Source of the DNA: an uncultured Agathobacter sp. | GTDB taxonomy: Bacteria; Bacillota; Clostridia; Lachnospirales; Lachnospiraceae | Reading direction: 5' to 3' | NCBI GenBank assembly: GCA_934359755.1 | Contig: CAKRLV010000032.1 | Location: 1-25,855 of the forward strand | Length of the DNA: 25,855 bases | Shown: positions 14,994 to 23,604 of the stretch, piece after piece | Layout: every line of letters begins with the position of its first letter | How positions within the stretch are numbered: position 1 is the first letter of the stretch | Made by a program: the position numbers and the translations under genes | The notes under the pieces: generated by a model | What the model was told of the DNA's origin: nothing | Seen by the model: the letters and a program-made list of their open reading frames with translations, nothing else | The model's database searches: none

Positions 14994-16055
14994 ATGCCAA
15001 AGTGGGAAGAGAATATACGCAGGGTTGTTCCGTATGTTCCTGGAGAGCAGCCTAAGAATAAAAATATAATAAAGCTTAATACGAACGAGAATCCATATCC
15101 ACCAGCTAAGGAGGTAGTTCAGGCAATTAAGGATGTTAATGCAGACAGGCTTAGACTTTATCCAGATCCAACAGTCTCAGAATTGGTACATGCACTTGCC
15201 GTAAACTATAATGTGGCAGATGAACAGGTATTTGTTGGTGTTGGCTCAGATGATGTTCTTGCCATGATTTTTATGACATTTTTTAATTCGGATAAGCCAG
15301 TCATATTTCCAGACATAACATACTCATTCTATGATGTGTGGGCAGACATGCTTAGAATTCCATATGAGCAGATACCACTTACAGAGGATTTGATGATAAA
15401 TCCTGCTGACTATGGCAGAGAGAATGGTGGTGTGGTATTCCCAAATCCTAATGCACCTACAGGTGAGCTTTTAGAGTTATCCGTAGTAGAGCAGATTATA
15501 AAGGATAATCAGGATGTCATAGTTGTAGTAGACGAGGCTTATATTGACTTCGGCGGACAGAGTGCGCTTCCACTCATTGACAAATACGATAACGTAATCG
15601 TAGTGCAGACATATTCCAAATCAAGATCACTTGCCGGTTCAAGAATCGGATTTGCGATTAGCAATCCTACATTGATTAAGTATTTAAATGATGTGAAGTA
15701 TTCATTTAATTCCTATACTATGGATCAGATTACGATAAAGGTAGGTGTTGCAGCACTTGAAGATAGGGAATATTTTAAGACAACAACCAATAAAATAATA
15801 AATACAAGAGAATGGACAAAGAAGCAGCTTGCACGTCTTGGATTTGTATTCGGCGATTCAAAGAGTAACTTCATTTTTACCAGGCATCCAGATATGTCAG
15901 GGGAGAAGCTTTTTGAAGCACTTAAAGAAGAAGGTATTTATGTGCGCCATTTCAATAAGCCATCAAGAATAAATGAGTATCTTAGAATTACCATAGGTAC
16001 TGATGAACAGATGGAGAGACTTATCGCGTTTTTAGAAAACTATATCGGAGGATAA
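14994..16055 (+). CDS. hisC: Histidinol-phosphate aminotransferase family protein (PLP, class I/II)
   Basis: A 353-aa fold-type I aminotransferase of the HisC family. It keeps the family landmarks: KLNTNENPYPP (28-37), the GVGSDDVLAMIF cofactor-phosphate region, PNPNAPTGELL, VVVDEAYIDFGG, the Schiff-base Lys209 in QTYSKSRSLAGSRIGFA, and a C-terminal RITIGTDEQM with the substrate-binding Arg. It would convert imidazole-acetol phosphate and glutamate to histidinol phosphate, but it is not beside other his genes, so related roles such as aromatic amino acid transamination are possible. The start at 14994 has TTGGAGAA upstream and the usual N-terminus MPKWEENIRRVVPYVPGEQP; an in-frame ATG at 14949 lies in the promoter region and lacks a ribosome-binding site. 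The next gene starts one base after the stop. Confidence 0.85.
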   Translation: MPKWEENIRRVVPYVPGEQPKNKNIIKLNTNENPYPPAKEVVQAIKDVNADRLRLYPDPTVSELVHALAVNYNVADEQVFVGVGSDDVLAMIFMTFFNSDKPVIFPDITYSFYDVWADMLRIPYEQIPLTEDLMINPADYGRENGGVVFPNPNAPTGELLELSVVEQIIKDNQDVIVVVDEAYIDFGGQSALPLIDKYDNVIVVQTYSKSRSLAGSRIGFAISNPTLIKYLNDVKYSFNSYTMDQITIKVGVAALEDREYFKTTTNKIINTREWTKKQLARLGFVFGDSKSNFIFTRHPDMSGEKLFEALKEEGIYVRHFNKPSRINEYLRITIGTDEQMERLIAFLENYIGG

Positions 16056-16056
16056 T

Positions 16057-16521
16057 ATGCTAAAACAATATTTAACAATTTTCTTTTTATCAATGGTTCC
16101 CTTATTTGAACTTAGAGGTTCTGTTATTGTATCACGAGGATTGGGGTTGCCAATAGTCGCTTCTTTTATAGTATGTATTATTGGCAATGTAATACCAGTG
16201 CCTATTATATATTTCTTCGCCAGAAAAGTTCTTGAATGGGGAGCAGATAAGCCTGTGATTGGTAAGTTTTTTACATTCTGCCTTGAAAAAGGAAAACAGG
16301 GTGGTGATAAACTTCAGGAAAAAGCAGGAAGAGGATTATTTTTAGCATTGTTATTGTTTGTTGGAATACCAGTTCCAGGAACAGGCGCCTGGACAGGAAC
16401 ACTTGCAGCAAGTATTTTGGATATGGATATAAAAGAGACTATGCTGGCAGTATTTCTAGGTCTTATACTTGCGGGAATTATAATGATGACTCTTAGTTAT
16501 TTAGGTTTTTCGATTATATAA
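16057..16521 (+). CDS. Small membrane protein, Sm_multidrug_ex (COG2426) family
   Basis: A 154-aa hydrophobic protein with about four to five membrane segments. The PLFELRGSV motif near the N-terminus and the VGIPVPGTGAWTGTLAASILDMD segment are typical of the putative small multidrug export family (PF06695). The family name rests on early annotation; transport activity is not well established. It starts one base after the aminotransferase stop, with CGGAGGAT overlapping that stop codon as ribosome-binding site, so the two are translationally coupled. No functional link between them is obvious. Confidence 0.85.
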   Translation: MLKQYLTIFFLSMVPLFELRGSVIVSRGLGLPIVASFIVCIIGNVIPVPIIYFFARKVLEWGADKPVIGKFFTFCLEKGKQGGDKLQEKAGRGLFLALLLFVGIPVPGTGAWTGTLAASILDMDIKETMLAVFLGLILAGIIMMTLSYLGFSII

Positions 16522-16567
16522 ACATACAGATGGAGTAAAAGTTAAAATACGATATGAAGGGGAAAAT

Positions 16568-18598
16568 ATGTCTTTGTTTAGGAATAATGATTGTAGTAGG
16601 TCAGTTTTTGAGAATATAGATACGCCAATTCTTATCATAGATGAGAATATGGATGTTGTGATGATGAACGATTGCGCAAAACAATTTTTTGATGTTTCAT
16701 CGGAGGAGAATGTTAAGTTTGAACAGTTATTTGCAATTACAAGGGATGATGCCTTAGAGTATTTATCCGGAGCATTCGGTGGGCTTGAGACTGATTGTTA
16801 TAAGCTGATTGCCAAGAAAAATAATGCTATATGTGAGATTTCGGTAAGTACGATTATGGATAAGAAAAACCATCCAACGAATCTTATTGTATCAGTTTGT
16901 GACAGAACGAGTGAGCTTAACGCTGTTGAGAAATTAAAGGATGCAAAAGAGGTACTTGAAAAGCAGCTTTCGGATACAAACAATCAGATAGAGACAATCA
17001 CATTGCAGACAGTTACTATGCTTGCGAATTTCATAGACTCAAAAAATGAATATACAGTCGGACATTCCAGGCGTGTTGCCAGATATGCGGGAGATATTGC
17101 CACAGAGCTTGGCTGGAGTAAGGAAGAGGTCAAGAATATTTATTTTGTAGGACTTCTACATGATGTAGGCAAGATTGGTATACCATATGGACTTCTGAAC
17201 AAGCCAACGATGTTAAACAGTTCAGAGTATGAGTTGATCAAAAAACATACTACGCTCGGTGCAGAAATACTAAAGGATATAAAGAGTAACAAGAGTATAG
17301 GCGATGGAGCCTTGTATCATCATGAGCACTATGATGGTTCGGGATATCCCAAAGGATTAAAGGGGGAAGAGATTCCACTAGTTTCAAGAGTAATCGGAAT
17401 AGCTGATGCTTTTGATGCAATGACAAGCAATAGAAGCTATAAAAAGGGACATGATTTGGAAGGGGCTTTAAAGGAGATTAAAAATGGTTCTGGTAGCCAG
17501 TTTGATCCATATCTGTCAGATGTTGTTGTCAGAATGATCGAGGATGGCACACTAAAGCTTATCAGTGAAGATGAAGAGCCAGCAGATAATAATGATTTTC
17601 TCAGTGAGAGCAGCAGACTTGTTGCAAAGCTGATTGGGAATGAAATCAAGCAAAGCCGCTTCGAGGCGGATAATGATTATCTCACACAGGTGTGGAATCG
17701 CGGAACAGGTGAGAGACACATATCAGAGTATCTTAAGCTTGGAGATGGAGCGTTAGCTATCATAGATTTGGATAACTTCAAGAAAGTTAATGATACATTT
17801 GGACATCAGACTGGTGATTATACACTTAAGTTCGTAGCAGACATACTAAAGCTGCATTCGAAGAATGAATTTCTGTGCAGAATGGGCGGTGATGAGTTCA
17901 TGCTGTTCATACGCGATGTTACTACTGTTGATGAAGTAAAGAAGATACTCGATTCTATTCTTTTTACATACAATAGCAAGATAGAGGAATCGCAGGCACT
18001 TGCACATACATCGCTTTCTATTGGTGTTGCACTGTCCGTAAATGAGGGCAGGGATTATTCGCAGCTATTCAGATGTGCGGACAGAGCATTGTACTATGTA
18101 AAGCAGAATGGCAAAAAGGGATATAGTTTCCATAAAAGAGCAGAACTTGCAGGTTTTAGTGGGGATAATCAGCTGCTAGATATTGAGAGGCTTGCGTTCT
18201 CAATCAAGAACAATGTGAATTACAATGGAGCATATAGAGTAGAATATAGACAGTTCATGCATACACATGAGTTTATTGAGAAATATGCGATGCGTAATAA
18301 CCAGTCGGTACAGCTTGTACTTTTGACAATTGATTATGAGCATTCAGTTCCGCTCAGCAAAGAGGAAAAAGAAGAAGTAATTGGGGCACTCGAAAGAGCT
18401 GTGGCATTGTCGCTTAGAGGTGTGGATGTAAGTACAAGATTTTCTATGATGCAGATGTTACTTACCTTAGTAGATACTACACAAAACAGCGTGACAATGG
18501 TTGTGCGCCGCATACTTCAGGAATTTTACAGAGTATACAGCGCAGATAAAATTATTATAAAATATGAGACTGCGGATATTACCATGCGCGCATCATAG
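16568..18598 (+). CDS. PAS / HD-GYP / GGDEF cyclic-di-GMP signalling protein
   Basis: A 676-aa cytoplasmic protein without membrane segments. Order: PAS sensor (about 8-115), a coiled coil (about 118-145), HD-GYP phosphodiesterase (about 148-330), GGDEF cyclase (about 365-520), and a C-terminal domain (525-676). HD-GYP metal and catalytic residues are intact: His198-Asp199 in LLHDVGKIGIP and HHEHYDGSGYP from His251. The GGDEF motif is intact at 440-444 in CRMGGDEFMLF, with DLDNFKKVNDTFGHQTGD upstream. The inhibitory RxxD site is missing (SKNE in its place). So it may both make and break c-di-GMP, or GGDEF may bind GTP to control the phosphodiesterase. The C-terminal domain resembles a decayed second GGDEF domain. 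GAAGGGGA precedes the ATG. Confidence 0.9.
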   Translation: MSLFRNNDCSRSVFENIDTPILIIDENMDVVMMNDCAKQFFDVSSEENVKFEQLFAITRDDALEYLSGAFGGLETDCYKLIAKKNNAICEISVSTIMDKKNHPTNLIVSVCDRTSELNAVEKLKDAKEVLEKQLSDTNNQIETITLQTVTMLANFIDSKNEYTVGHSRRVARYAGDIATELGWSKEEVKNIYFVGLLHDVGKIGIPYGLLNKPTMLNSSEYELIKKHTTLGAEILKDIKSNKSIGDGALYHHEHYDGSGYPKGLKGEEIPLVSRVIGIADAFDAMTSNRSYKKGHDLEGALKEIKNGSGSQFDPYLSDVVVRMIEDGTLKLISEDEEPADNNDFLSESSRLVAKLIGNEIKQSRFEADNDYLTQVWNRGTGERHISEYLKLGDGALAIIDLDNFKKVNDTFGHQTGDYTLKFVADILKLHSKNEFLCRMGGDEFMLFIRDVTTVDEVKKILDSILFTYNSKIEESQALAHTSLSIGVALSVNEGRDYSQLFRCADRALYYVKQNGKKGYSFHKRAELAGFSGDNQLLDIERLAFSIKNNVNYNGAYRVEYRQFMHTHEFIEKYAMRNNQSVQLVLLTIDYEHSVPLSKEEKEEVIGALERAVALSLRGVDVSTRFSMMQMLLTLVDTTQNSVTMVVRRILQEFYRVYSADKIIIKYETADITMRAS

Positions 18599-18617
18599 TA
18601 TGCAGGTAGAATATAAA

Positions 18618-19475
18618 CTATTGTAATGCGCGTGATTGTGTATTGTATGAGTTTCTGGTACCTGCGTTGAAGAGGATAAGTCCAAATACCAGTGAAGCAA
18701 TAAGTGATATCAAAACAATCATGATAGTAAATACAGTTGTTTTAATTTCACTTATAAGTGGTGCTATAACAGCTGCCCACAAATTGAATAGAAAATGAAG
18801 GAAAAGGGAGAAGTAGATACTTTTCCCTTTTTGGCATACATATCCAAGGAACAGACCGAGTACAAAGGCGTAGCAGCCCTGTACAAAATTCATATGGAAG
18901 GCACCAAATAGAAATGCCTGCAAAATATTGGCAGCCCAAAACGGCATGATTCTTTTGGCAGAACTAAATGTGACTCCTCTGAAAATAAGCTCTTCACAAA
19001 TAGGTGCAAGAATTACAGAGTATATAAACATCATAATAGACATATCAGTAAGTCCGGCTGACTCTATAAGCTTTTCATATTTATCAAAAGCCTGTGGTGT
19101 TATAAAGTAAATTGAAATATTGATTATAGCGGCTAGAAACTGTAGTCCAGGTACAAGAAGTACAATTCCAAGAAGACTTACAGGCATCTTTCTGTTAAAA
19201 GGATGAGTCCTCATAGGAAGGTAGTCAGCTTCATATTTTTTGTAATACCATATGCCGAATACGCATATTGATATTAGTGAGTAGACAATCATAAGCATTG
19301 TCGAAAAATTGGAATCTTTTGTTACATTGTCAAAGCTGGAAGATGAATTGTAAAATGCGGCAAAAAAACTCATAAATAAATATAGAAAAGAAGAGTATAG
19401 CCCTGCAATAAATTGGATGAGTGTAGCTATAACAAAAGGTAAAAGTGTTATTATAAAATAACCGGTTTTTTTCAT
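18618..19475 (-). CDS. CPBP family intramembrane glutamic endopeptidase
   Basis: A 285-aa membrane protein with about seven to eight predicted helices. It carries the three CPBP (Abi, CAAX/Rce1-like) motifs: EELIFRG with Glu161-Glu162 and Arg166, FGAFHMNF with His194, and LFLHFLFN with His227 and Asn231. All proposed catalytic residues are present. Family members process or degrade membrane peptides, and some give bacteriocin self-immunity; no bacteriocin gene was seen here, so the substrate is unknown. The start is supported by ACGAGGAT on the minus strand. It is divergent from yerC and convergent with the c-di-GMP gene, leaving only 19 bp between stops and no clear terminator. Confidence 0.88.
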   Translation of the reverse strand: MKKTGYFIITLLPFVIATLIQFIAGLYSSFLYLFMSFFAAFYNSSSSFDNVTKDSNFSTMLMIVYSLISICVFGIWYYKKYEADYLPMRTHPFNRKMPVSLLGIVLLVPGLQFLAAIINISIYFITPQAFDKYEKLIESAGLTDMSIMMFIYSVILAPICEELIFRGVTFSSAKRIMPFWAANILQAFLFGAFHMNFVQGCYAFVLGLFLGYVCQKGKSIYFSLFLHFLFNLWAAVIAPLISEIKTTVFTIMIVLISLIASLVFGLILFNAGTRNSYNTQSRALQ

Positions 19476-19548
19476 AATGTAATCCTCGTTTCAAGTAATA
19501 TGCTAGTACATCATTATATCATAATAAAATTTTAATACAAGAAATCTG

Positions 19549-19577
19549 TTTACGTTATGACTTTAATATGCTAAAAT
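19549..19577 (+). promoter_or_regulatory. Promoter of yerC
   Basis: TTTACG (19549-19554), a 17-nt spacer and TAAAAT (19572-19577) form a reasonable housekeeping promoter; the spacer ends in TATGC, an extended -10-like sequence. It lies about 50 nt before the yerC ATG, in the divergent gap with the CPBP gene. Confidence 0.55.
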
Positions 19578-19625
19578 CATTCTATATTTAATAAATATTT
19601 ATCAGCTTGGGGAAGGAAGTAGGCA

Positions 19626-19940
19626 ATGAGTAAAAAGTTAAGAACAGAAGCAGTTGATTATTTATTTGACGCAATACTTAGTCTCGAGAATAGAGAGGAA
19701 TGTTATACATTTTTTGAAGATATATGTACAGTGAATGAGTTGTTATCGTTGTCACAGCGATTTGAGGTGGCAAAGATGCTTAGAGACCAGAAGACATACC
19801 TCGATATAGCAGAGAAAACAGGTGCATCTACCGCTACTATAAGCCGTGTGAACCGTTCGCTCAATTATGGGAATGATGGATATGATATGGTGTTTACCAG
19901 ATTGGGTGATGAGATTGAACATACCGAGGATAAAGAATAA
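19626..19940 (+). CDS. yerC: YerC/YecD family TrpR-related DNA-binding protein
   Basis: A 104-aa protein of the TrpR-like YerC/YecD family. The core is a helix-turn-helix in the Trp-repressor fold: DAILSLENREECYTFFEDICTVNELLSLSQRFEVAKML, followed by TYLDIAEKTGASTATISRVNRSLNYG (about residues 60-85), which is the DNA-reading part. GGGGAAGGAAG supplies a strong ribosome-binding site. In B. subtilis yerC also lies near pcrA, and here pcrA is two genes away, so the neighbourhood is partly conserved. Target genes and effector are not known to me. It may be autoregulated, but no operator was identified. Confidence 0.92.
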   Translation: MSKKLRTEAVDYLFDAILSLENREECYTFFEDICTVNELLSLSQRFEVAKMLRDQKTYLDIAEKTGASTATISRVNRSLNYGNDGYDMVFTRLGDEIEHTEDKE

Positions 19941-19995
19941 TAAAGTGATAACAGTTACAGAATGATAGTTATAGAATAACAAAAGAGTGACAGTT

Positions 19996-20029
19996 AACAA
20001 TAGCCAGCAGATATCTGCTGGCTATTGTT
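19996..20029. terminator. Bidirectional terminator between yerC and the DUF1836 gene
   Basis: A perfect 34-bp palindrome: each arm reads AACAATAGCCAGCAGAT or its complement, centred at 20012/20013. T-rich sequence follows on the + side (GTTTATTTCTTTTT) and, more weakly, TTAACTGTCACTCTTTT on the minus side. It overlaps the stop of the DUF1836 gene. The gap before it (19941-19995) holds short, loosely repeated AACTGTCA-like stretches of no clear role. Confidence 0.82.
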
Positions 20030-20652
20030 TATTTCTTTTTATTTTTGGAATCACTATCATTTTTCTCTTCGTTAAGAGCGTCTATTACATTTTCAATAAT
20101 CATTTTCTTGATATATACATCAAAGCTTAGCATACAGATAAAAGTAAATGAATGAAGAAACTGCTTGTCTTCTTCAGGAAAGTCCGCGAAGGTCTCATTA
20201 GCAATCTTGAATTTCTTGCCGAGATCTTTAAGTAATTTCTCAGACTCGTGAGACTCAAGGCTGAATACTTCATTGTAGACATCCTGCATATTGAATCCGT
20301 CCTTGTTGCCAAAATATTTGTCCGTTAAAGGATTGAGGATAGACTGTATGTCGCTTATGCTTAGGATATTCTTAAAATAATAGATAAATATAAGAGTAAG
20401 AACATGCTCCTTGGTATATTTCTTCTTCTCTGATGGAGGAAGTAAATCGTTCTTTGCATAATTGTTAATCATAGTCTTCGTAAGAATCTTGTCTGTATCA
20501 TATCGCTTGCATGCAGAAAGCTGCTCCTCCATGAAAGTTGTAATCTGATCCATATAAAGATCAATATTTGGAATATCCTCAGGCTTTACATAATCTATTT
20601 TTTTAAGTTGTTTTTGTAGTGCATCTATAAATGTCCGAACATCATTTTCCAT
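20029..20652 (-). CDS. DUF1836 domain protein (MerR-like putative regulator)
   Basis: A 207-aa protein of the DUF1836 family of Clostridia. The central stretch ILTKTMINNYAKNDLLPPSEKKKYTKEHVLTLIFIYYFKNILSISDIQSILNPL (about 57-110) is a MerR-like winged helix region, in which the conserved YxKxxLLPPxxKxxYT pattern corresponds to the wing. The C-terminal part is helical with no recognised ligand domain and ends in a lysine-rich tail. No signal peptide or membrane segment. The ribosome-binding site GAGGT lies before the ATG on the minus strand. It is divergent from pcrA and convergent with yerC. Likely a transcription factor, with function unknown. Confidence 0.82.
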   Translation of the reverse strand: MENDVRTFIDALQKQLKKIDYVKPEDIPNIDLYMDQITTFMEEQLSACKRYDTDKILTKTMINNYAKNDLLPPSEKKKYTKEHVLTLIFIYYFKNILSISDIQSILNPLTDKYFGNKDGFNMQDVYNEVFSLESHESEKLLKDLGKKFKIANETFADFPEEDKQFLHSFTFICMLSFDVYIKKMIIENVIDALNEEKNDSDSKNKKK

Positions 20653-20810
20653 GGTTTTTACCTCGAAAATACTATACGTTTAATTGCAAAATGTAAGAAT
20701 ATCTGCGATTTCTTAATTTTGACACTTACTCTATTATATAGTATTAAAAACTATTAGACAAGGTTTTTTTCAAGAGCACAAAATGTGTATAAAGAAAATA
20801 CAATAGAATA

Positions 20811-20840
20811 TTTCCAAGAGTATGCTATTTGTGATAGAAT
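20811..20840 (+). promoter_or_regulatory. Probable promoter of pcrA
   Basis: TTTCCA (20811-20816), an 18-nt spacer (17 if read as TTCCAA) and TAGAAT (20835-20840) stand about 50 nt before the pcrA ATG. The gap 20653-20890 is otherwise AT-rich divergent promoter DNA without repeats that I could recognise. Confidence 0.4.
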
Positions 20841-20890
20841 AAATTCATATGTGTCCGTATCTTAAAATGGATGATTACAGGGAGAAAATT

Positions 20891-23134
20891 ATGTATTTAG
20901 ACAACATGAACGAAATGCAAAAGCAGGCAATTTTACATACAGAAGGACCTCTTCTTATACTGGCAGGTGCAGGCTCGGGAAAGACAAGAGTGTTGACTCA
21001 CAGAACTGCATACCTGATAGATGAAATGGGAGTTAATCCGTACAATATTCTTGCCATTACATTTACCAACAAAGCGGCAGGAGAGATGAGAGAGCGAATC
21101 GATGACATAGTAGGATATGGCTCGGAAAGTATATGGGTGTCTACATTTCATTCGACATGTGTGCGAATACTAAGAAGATATATTGACAGGCTTGGATATG
21201 ATACTAATTTTACAATATATGATGCAGATGACCAGAAGTCACTAATGAAGGATATATGTAAGAGACTTGAAATCGACACGAAGCAGTTTAAGGAGAAGAT
21301 GTTTTTAAGTGTCATTTCATCTGCAAAGGATGAGCTTATGGATCCTATTGAATTTGAAAACAGGGCAGCAGGCGATTTCACAAAGCGTAAGCAGGCAATG
21401 GTATACAAGGAATATCAGATGGCACTTAAGGCGAATAATGCACTTGATTTTGATGACCTGATTTTCAAGACAGTTGAACTTTTTAAATTGGATAAAGAGG
21501 TTTTAAGTTCATATCAGGAACGTTTCAGATACATAATGGTGGATGAGTATCAGGATACAAATACTGCGCAGTTTGAACTCATAAGACTTCTTGCGTCAAA
21601 GTATAAGAATCTGTGTGTGGTTGGTGATGATGATCAGTCGATATATAAGTTCAGGGGTGCAAATATTTATAATATTTTGAATTTTGAGAAGCATTTTCCA
21701 GATGCGACAGTCATAAAACTTGAACAGAACTACAGATCGACGCAGAATATCCTTGACGCCGCTAACAACGTAATAGCAAATAATGTCGGCAGAAAAGAGA
21801 AGCGTTTGTGGACAGAAAATGATGCCGGTGAGAAGATAACATTCGAGCAGCTTGACAGTGGATACGAGGAAGCAGATTACGTTGCAAGAGATATCCGGAG
21901 AAAGATAAGAAACGGAGAGGCAACATACAAGGATTGTGCTGTTTTGTACAGAACAAATGCGCAGTCGCGTCTTTTCGAGGAAAAATTTATTACATCCAAT
22001 ATTCCATATAAGATTGTCGGTGGTGTAAACTTCTATGCACGTAGAGAAATAAAAGATTTGCTGTCGTATCTTAAGACTATTGATAATGGGCGTGATGATC
22101 TGGCAGTAAAGAGAATCATAAATGTGCCAAAAAGAGGAATCGGTGCTACAAGTATAAGCCGTGTTTCAAATTATGCGCAGGATAATGAGATTGATTTCTA
22201 TAGTGCATTAAGAAGAGCAGCAGATATACCAGGAGTTGGAAGAGCAGAGAGCAAGATAAGACCATTCGTCCTTTTTATACAGGGACTAAAGGCAAAGGCC
22301 GAAATACTTTCAGTCTCACAGCTGCTAGAGGAGATTATACAGGAAACAGGGTATGTCGATGAGTTAAGAGCTGAGGGAACAGATGAAGCTGAGGCAAGAA
22401 TAGAGAATATAAACGAACTTATAAGTAAGACTGTCGCATACGAGGAGGGCACAGATGAGCCAAGCCTTAGTGGTTTTTTGGAGGAAGTGGCACTTGTCGC
22501 AGATATAGATACGGTTGATAACGACAGTGATTATGTGGTTCTTATGACTTTGCACAGTGCAAAGGGACTTGAATTTGATAATGTATACCTGGCTGGAATG
22601 GAAGATGGACTGTTCCCAAGCTATATGTCAATCACAAGTGATAACGCATCGGCTGAGATAGAGGAAGAGAGAAGACTGGCGTATGTTGGTATCACCAGAG
22701 CAAAGAAACATCTTACAATCACATCAGCCAGAATGAGAATGGTGCGCGGTGAGACGCAGTACGGAAAGGTGTCTCGATTTGTAAAAGAGATACCGAAAGA
22801 ACTTTTAAAAGGCGAGGTCTATGAGCCAAAGAAGCAGTCATCATATGAGGAACATGCGTCGGGCGCAAGCACATACCAGAGAGCCAGAAAAGCATTTCGA
22901 GATACGCCTGTGTATACGCCTGTTGCCAACCAGAAGTCATTTTCAAGCAGCAATACAAGCAACACTACACTTCCATACAGTGTGGGTGATAGAGTAAGAC
23001 ATATTAAATTTGGAGATGGAGAAGTAAAGGCAATCATTGAAGGTGGCAGAGATTATGAGGTTACAGTAGACTTTGACAAAAGCGGGACGAAGAAAATGTT
23101 TGCGATGTTTGCCAAATTAAAGAAAATCGATTAA
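20891..23134 (+). CDS. pcrA: ATP-dependent DNA helicase PcrA (UvrD/Rep, SF1A)
   Basis: A 747-aa 3'-5' helicase (B. subtilis PcrA 739 aa) used in repair, rolling-circle replication and clearing of stalled polymerase. Motifs in order: Q-motif region MNEMQKQAI, Walker A GAGSGKT with Lys31, TFTNKAAGEMRERI, Walker B VDEYQDTN with Asp218-Glu219, GDDDQSIYKFRGA, LEQNYRS, LMTLHSAKGLEFDNVY and EEERRLAYVGITRAKKHL. The C-terminal SVGDRVRHIKFGDGEVKAI...MFAKLKKID is the Tudor-like domain that contacts RNA polymerase. The start at 20891 is preferred because GGGAGA stands five bases upstream and the protein then begins MYLDNMNEMQKQAI, as usual; an in-frame ATG at 20849 lacks a ribosome-binding site and lies within the leader. 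Confidence 0.97.
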   Translation: MYLDNMNEMQKQAILHTEGPLLILAGAGSGKTRVLTHRTAYLIDEMGVNPYNILAITFTNKAAGEMRERIDDIVGYGSESIWVSTFHSTCVRILRRYIDRLGYDTNFTIYDADDQKSLMKDICKRLEIDTKQFKEKMFLSVISSAKDELMDPIEFENRAAGDFTKRKQAMVYKEYQMALKANNALDFDDLIFKTVELFKLDKEVLSSYQERFRYIMVDEYQDTNTAQFELIRLLASKYKNLCVVGDDDQSIYKFRGANIYNILNFEKHFPDATVIKLEQNYRSTQNILDAANNVIANNVGRKEKRLWTENDAGEKITFEQLDSGYEEADYVARDIRRKIRNGEATYKDCAVLYRTNAQSRLFEEKFITSNIPYKIVGGVNFYARREIKDLLSYLKTIDNGRDDLAVKRIINVPKRGIGATSISRVSNYAQDNEIDFYSALRRAADIPGVGRAESKIRPFVLFIQGLKAKAEILSVSQLLEEIIQETGYVDELRAEGTDEAEARIENINELISKTVAYEEGTDEPSLSGFLEEVALVADIDTVDNDSDYVVLMTLHSAKGLEFDNVYLAGMEDGLFPSYMSITSDNASAEIEEERRLAYVGITRAKKHLTITSARMRMVRGETQYGKVSRFVKEIPKELLKGEVYEPKKQSSYEEHASGASTYQRARKAFRDTPVYTPVANQKSFSSSNTSNTTLPYSVGDRVRHIKFGDGEVKAIIEGGRDYEVTVDFDKSGTKKMFAMFAKLKKID

Positions 23135-23234
23135 AAGCTAAAATAAATTTTGATATTTTATACATTTTTCATAGGAAATAAGGGAAAAATATGTTATAGT
23201 ATACTTAATATTAAGAGAAGGAGCGTGTTTGACT

Positions 23235-23534
23235 ATGAGTAAGGTAGAGGAACTTTTAAAAGAAGCAAAGCTTAATGACCTTCTGAAGAAGGAAGAAGAG
23301 AAGAAGCCTTCAAAGACTATGATTATTTTTGCAATTATTGGTGCAGTTGTTGCAATTGCAGCAGCAATTTATGGAGTATATCGTTTCTTCACTCCAGATT
23401 ATTTAGATGACTTTGAAGACGATTTTGATGATGATTTCGACAATGACTTTTTCGAGGATGAAGACGAAGATGATGTCGATGTTGATCCAACACCAGTAGT
23501 AAAGACAACAGAGCCAAAGAGTGTAGAAGATTAA
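23235..23534 (+). CDS. Small acidic single-pass membrane protein, function unknown
   Basis: A 99-aa protein. Residues 1-27 are basic/acidic and helical (MSKVEELLKEAKLNDLLKK). About residues 28-50 form one membrane helix, IIFAIIGAVVAIAAAIYGVYRFF. Residues 55-80 are an extreme Asp/Glu stretch (FEDDFDDDFDNDFFEDEDEDD), followed by a short polar tail. No Cys is present and there is no cleavable signal; the N-terminal charge suggests the acidic tail may face outside, though this is uncertain. AGAAGGAG (23216-23223) precedes it: the TTG at 23229 is five bases away and would add two residues, and the ATG at 23235 is 11 bases away. Similar small proteins are common in Lachnospiraceae, but I know no function. 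Monocistronic, with its own terminator. Confidence 0.75.
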   Translation: MSKVEELLKEAKLNDLLKKEEEKKPSKTMIIFAIIGAVVAIAAAIYGVYRFFTPDYLDDFEDDFDDDFDNDFFEDEDEDDVDVDPTPVVKTTEPKSVED

Positions 23535-23560
23535 TTGGCAGGATGCAGAGTGCATGTTAT

Positions 23561-23592
23561 GAGGGGCTACTAAGGTAGTCCCTCTATTTTTT
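23561..23592 (+). terminator. Rho-independent terminator after the acidic membrane protein gene
   Basis: GAGGGGCTAC (23561-23570) pairs with GTAGTCCCTC (23575-23584) over a TAAG loop: 10 bp with one G.U pair. It is followed by TATTTTTTG. Confidence 0.85.
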
Positions 23593-23604
23593 GCAGGGAA
23601 GTCA

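Noticed and set aside
18618..19475. CPBP protease as bacteriocin immunity protein
   Set aside because: No bacteriocin precursor, double-glycine leader peptide or exporter was found next to it.
20849..20890. Upstream ATG for pcrA
   Set aside because: It begins within ten bases of the predicted -10 box and lacks a ribosome-binding site; 20891 has GGGAGA and the normal N-terminus.
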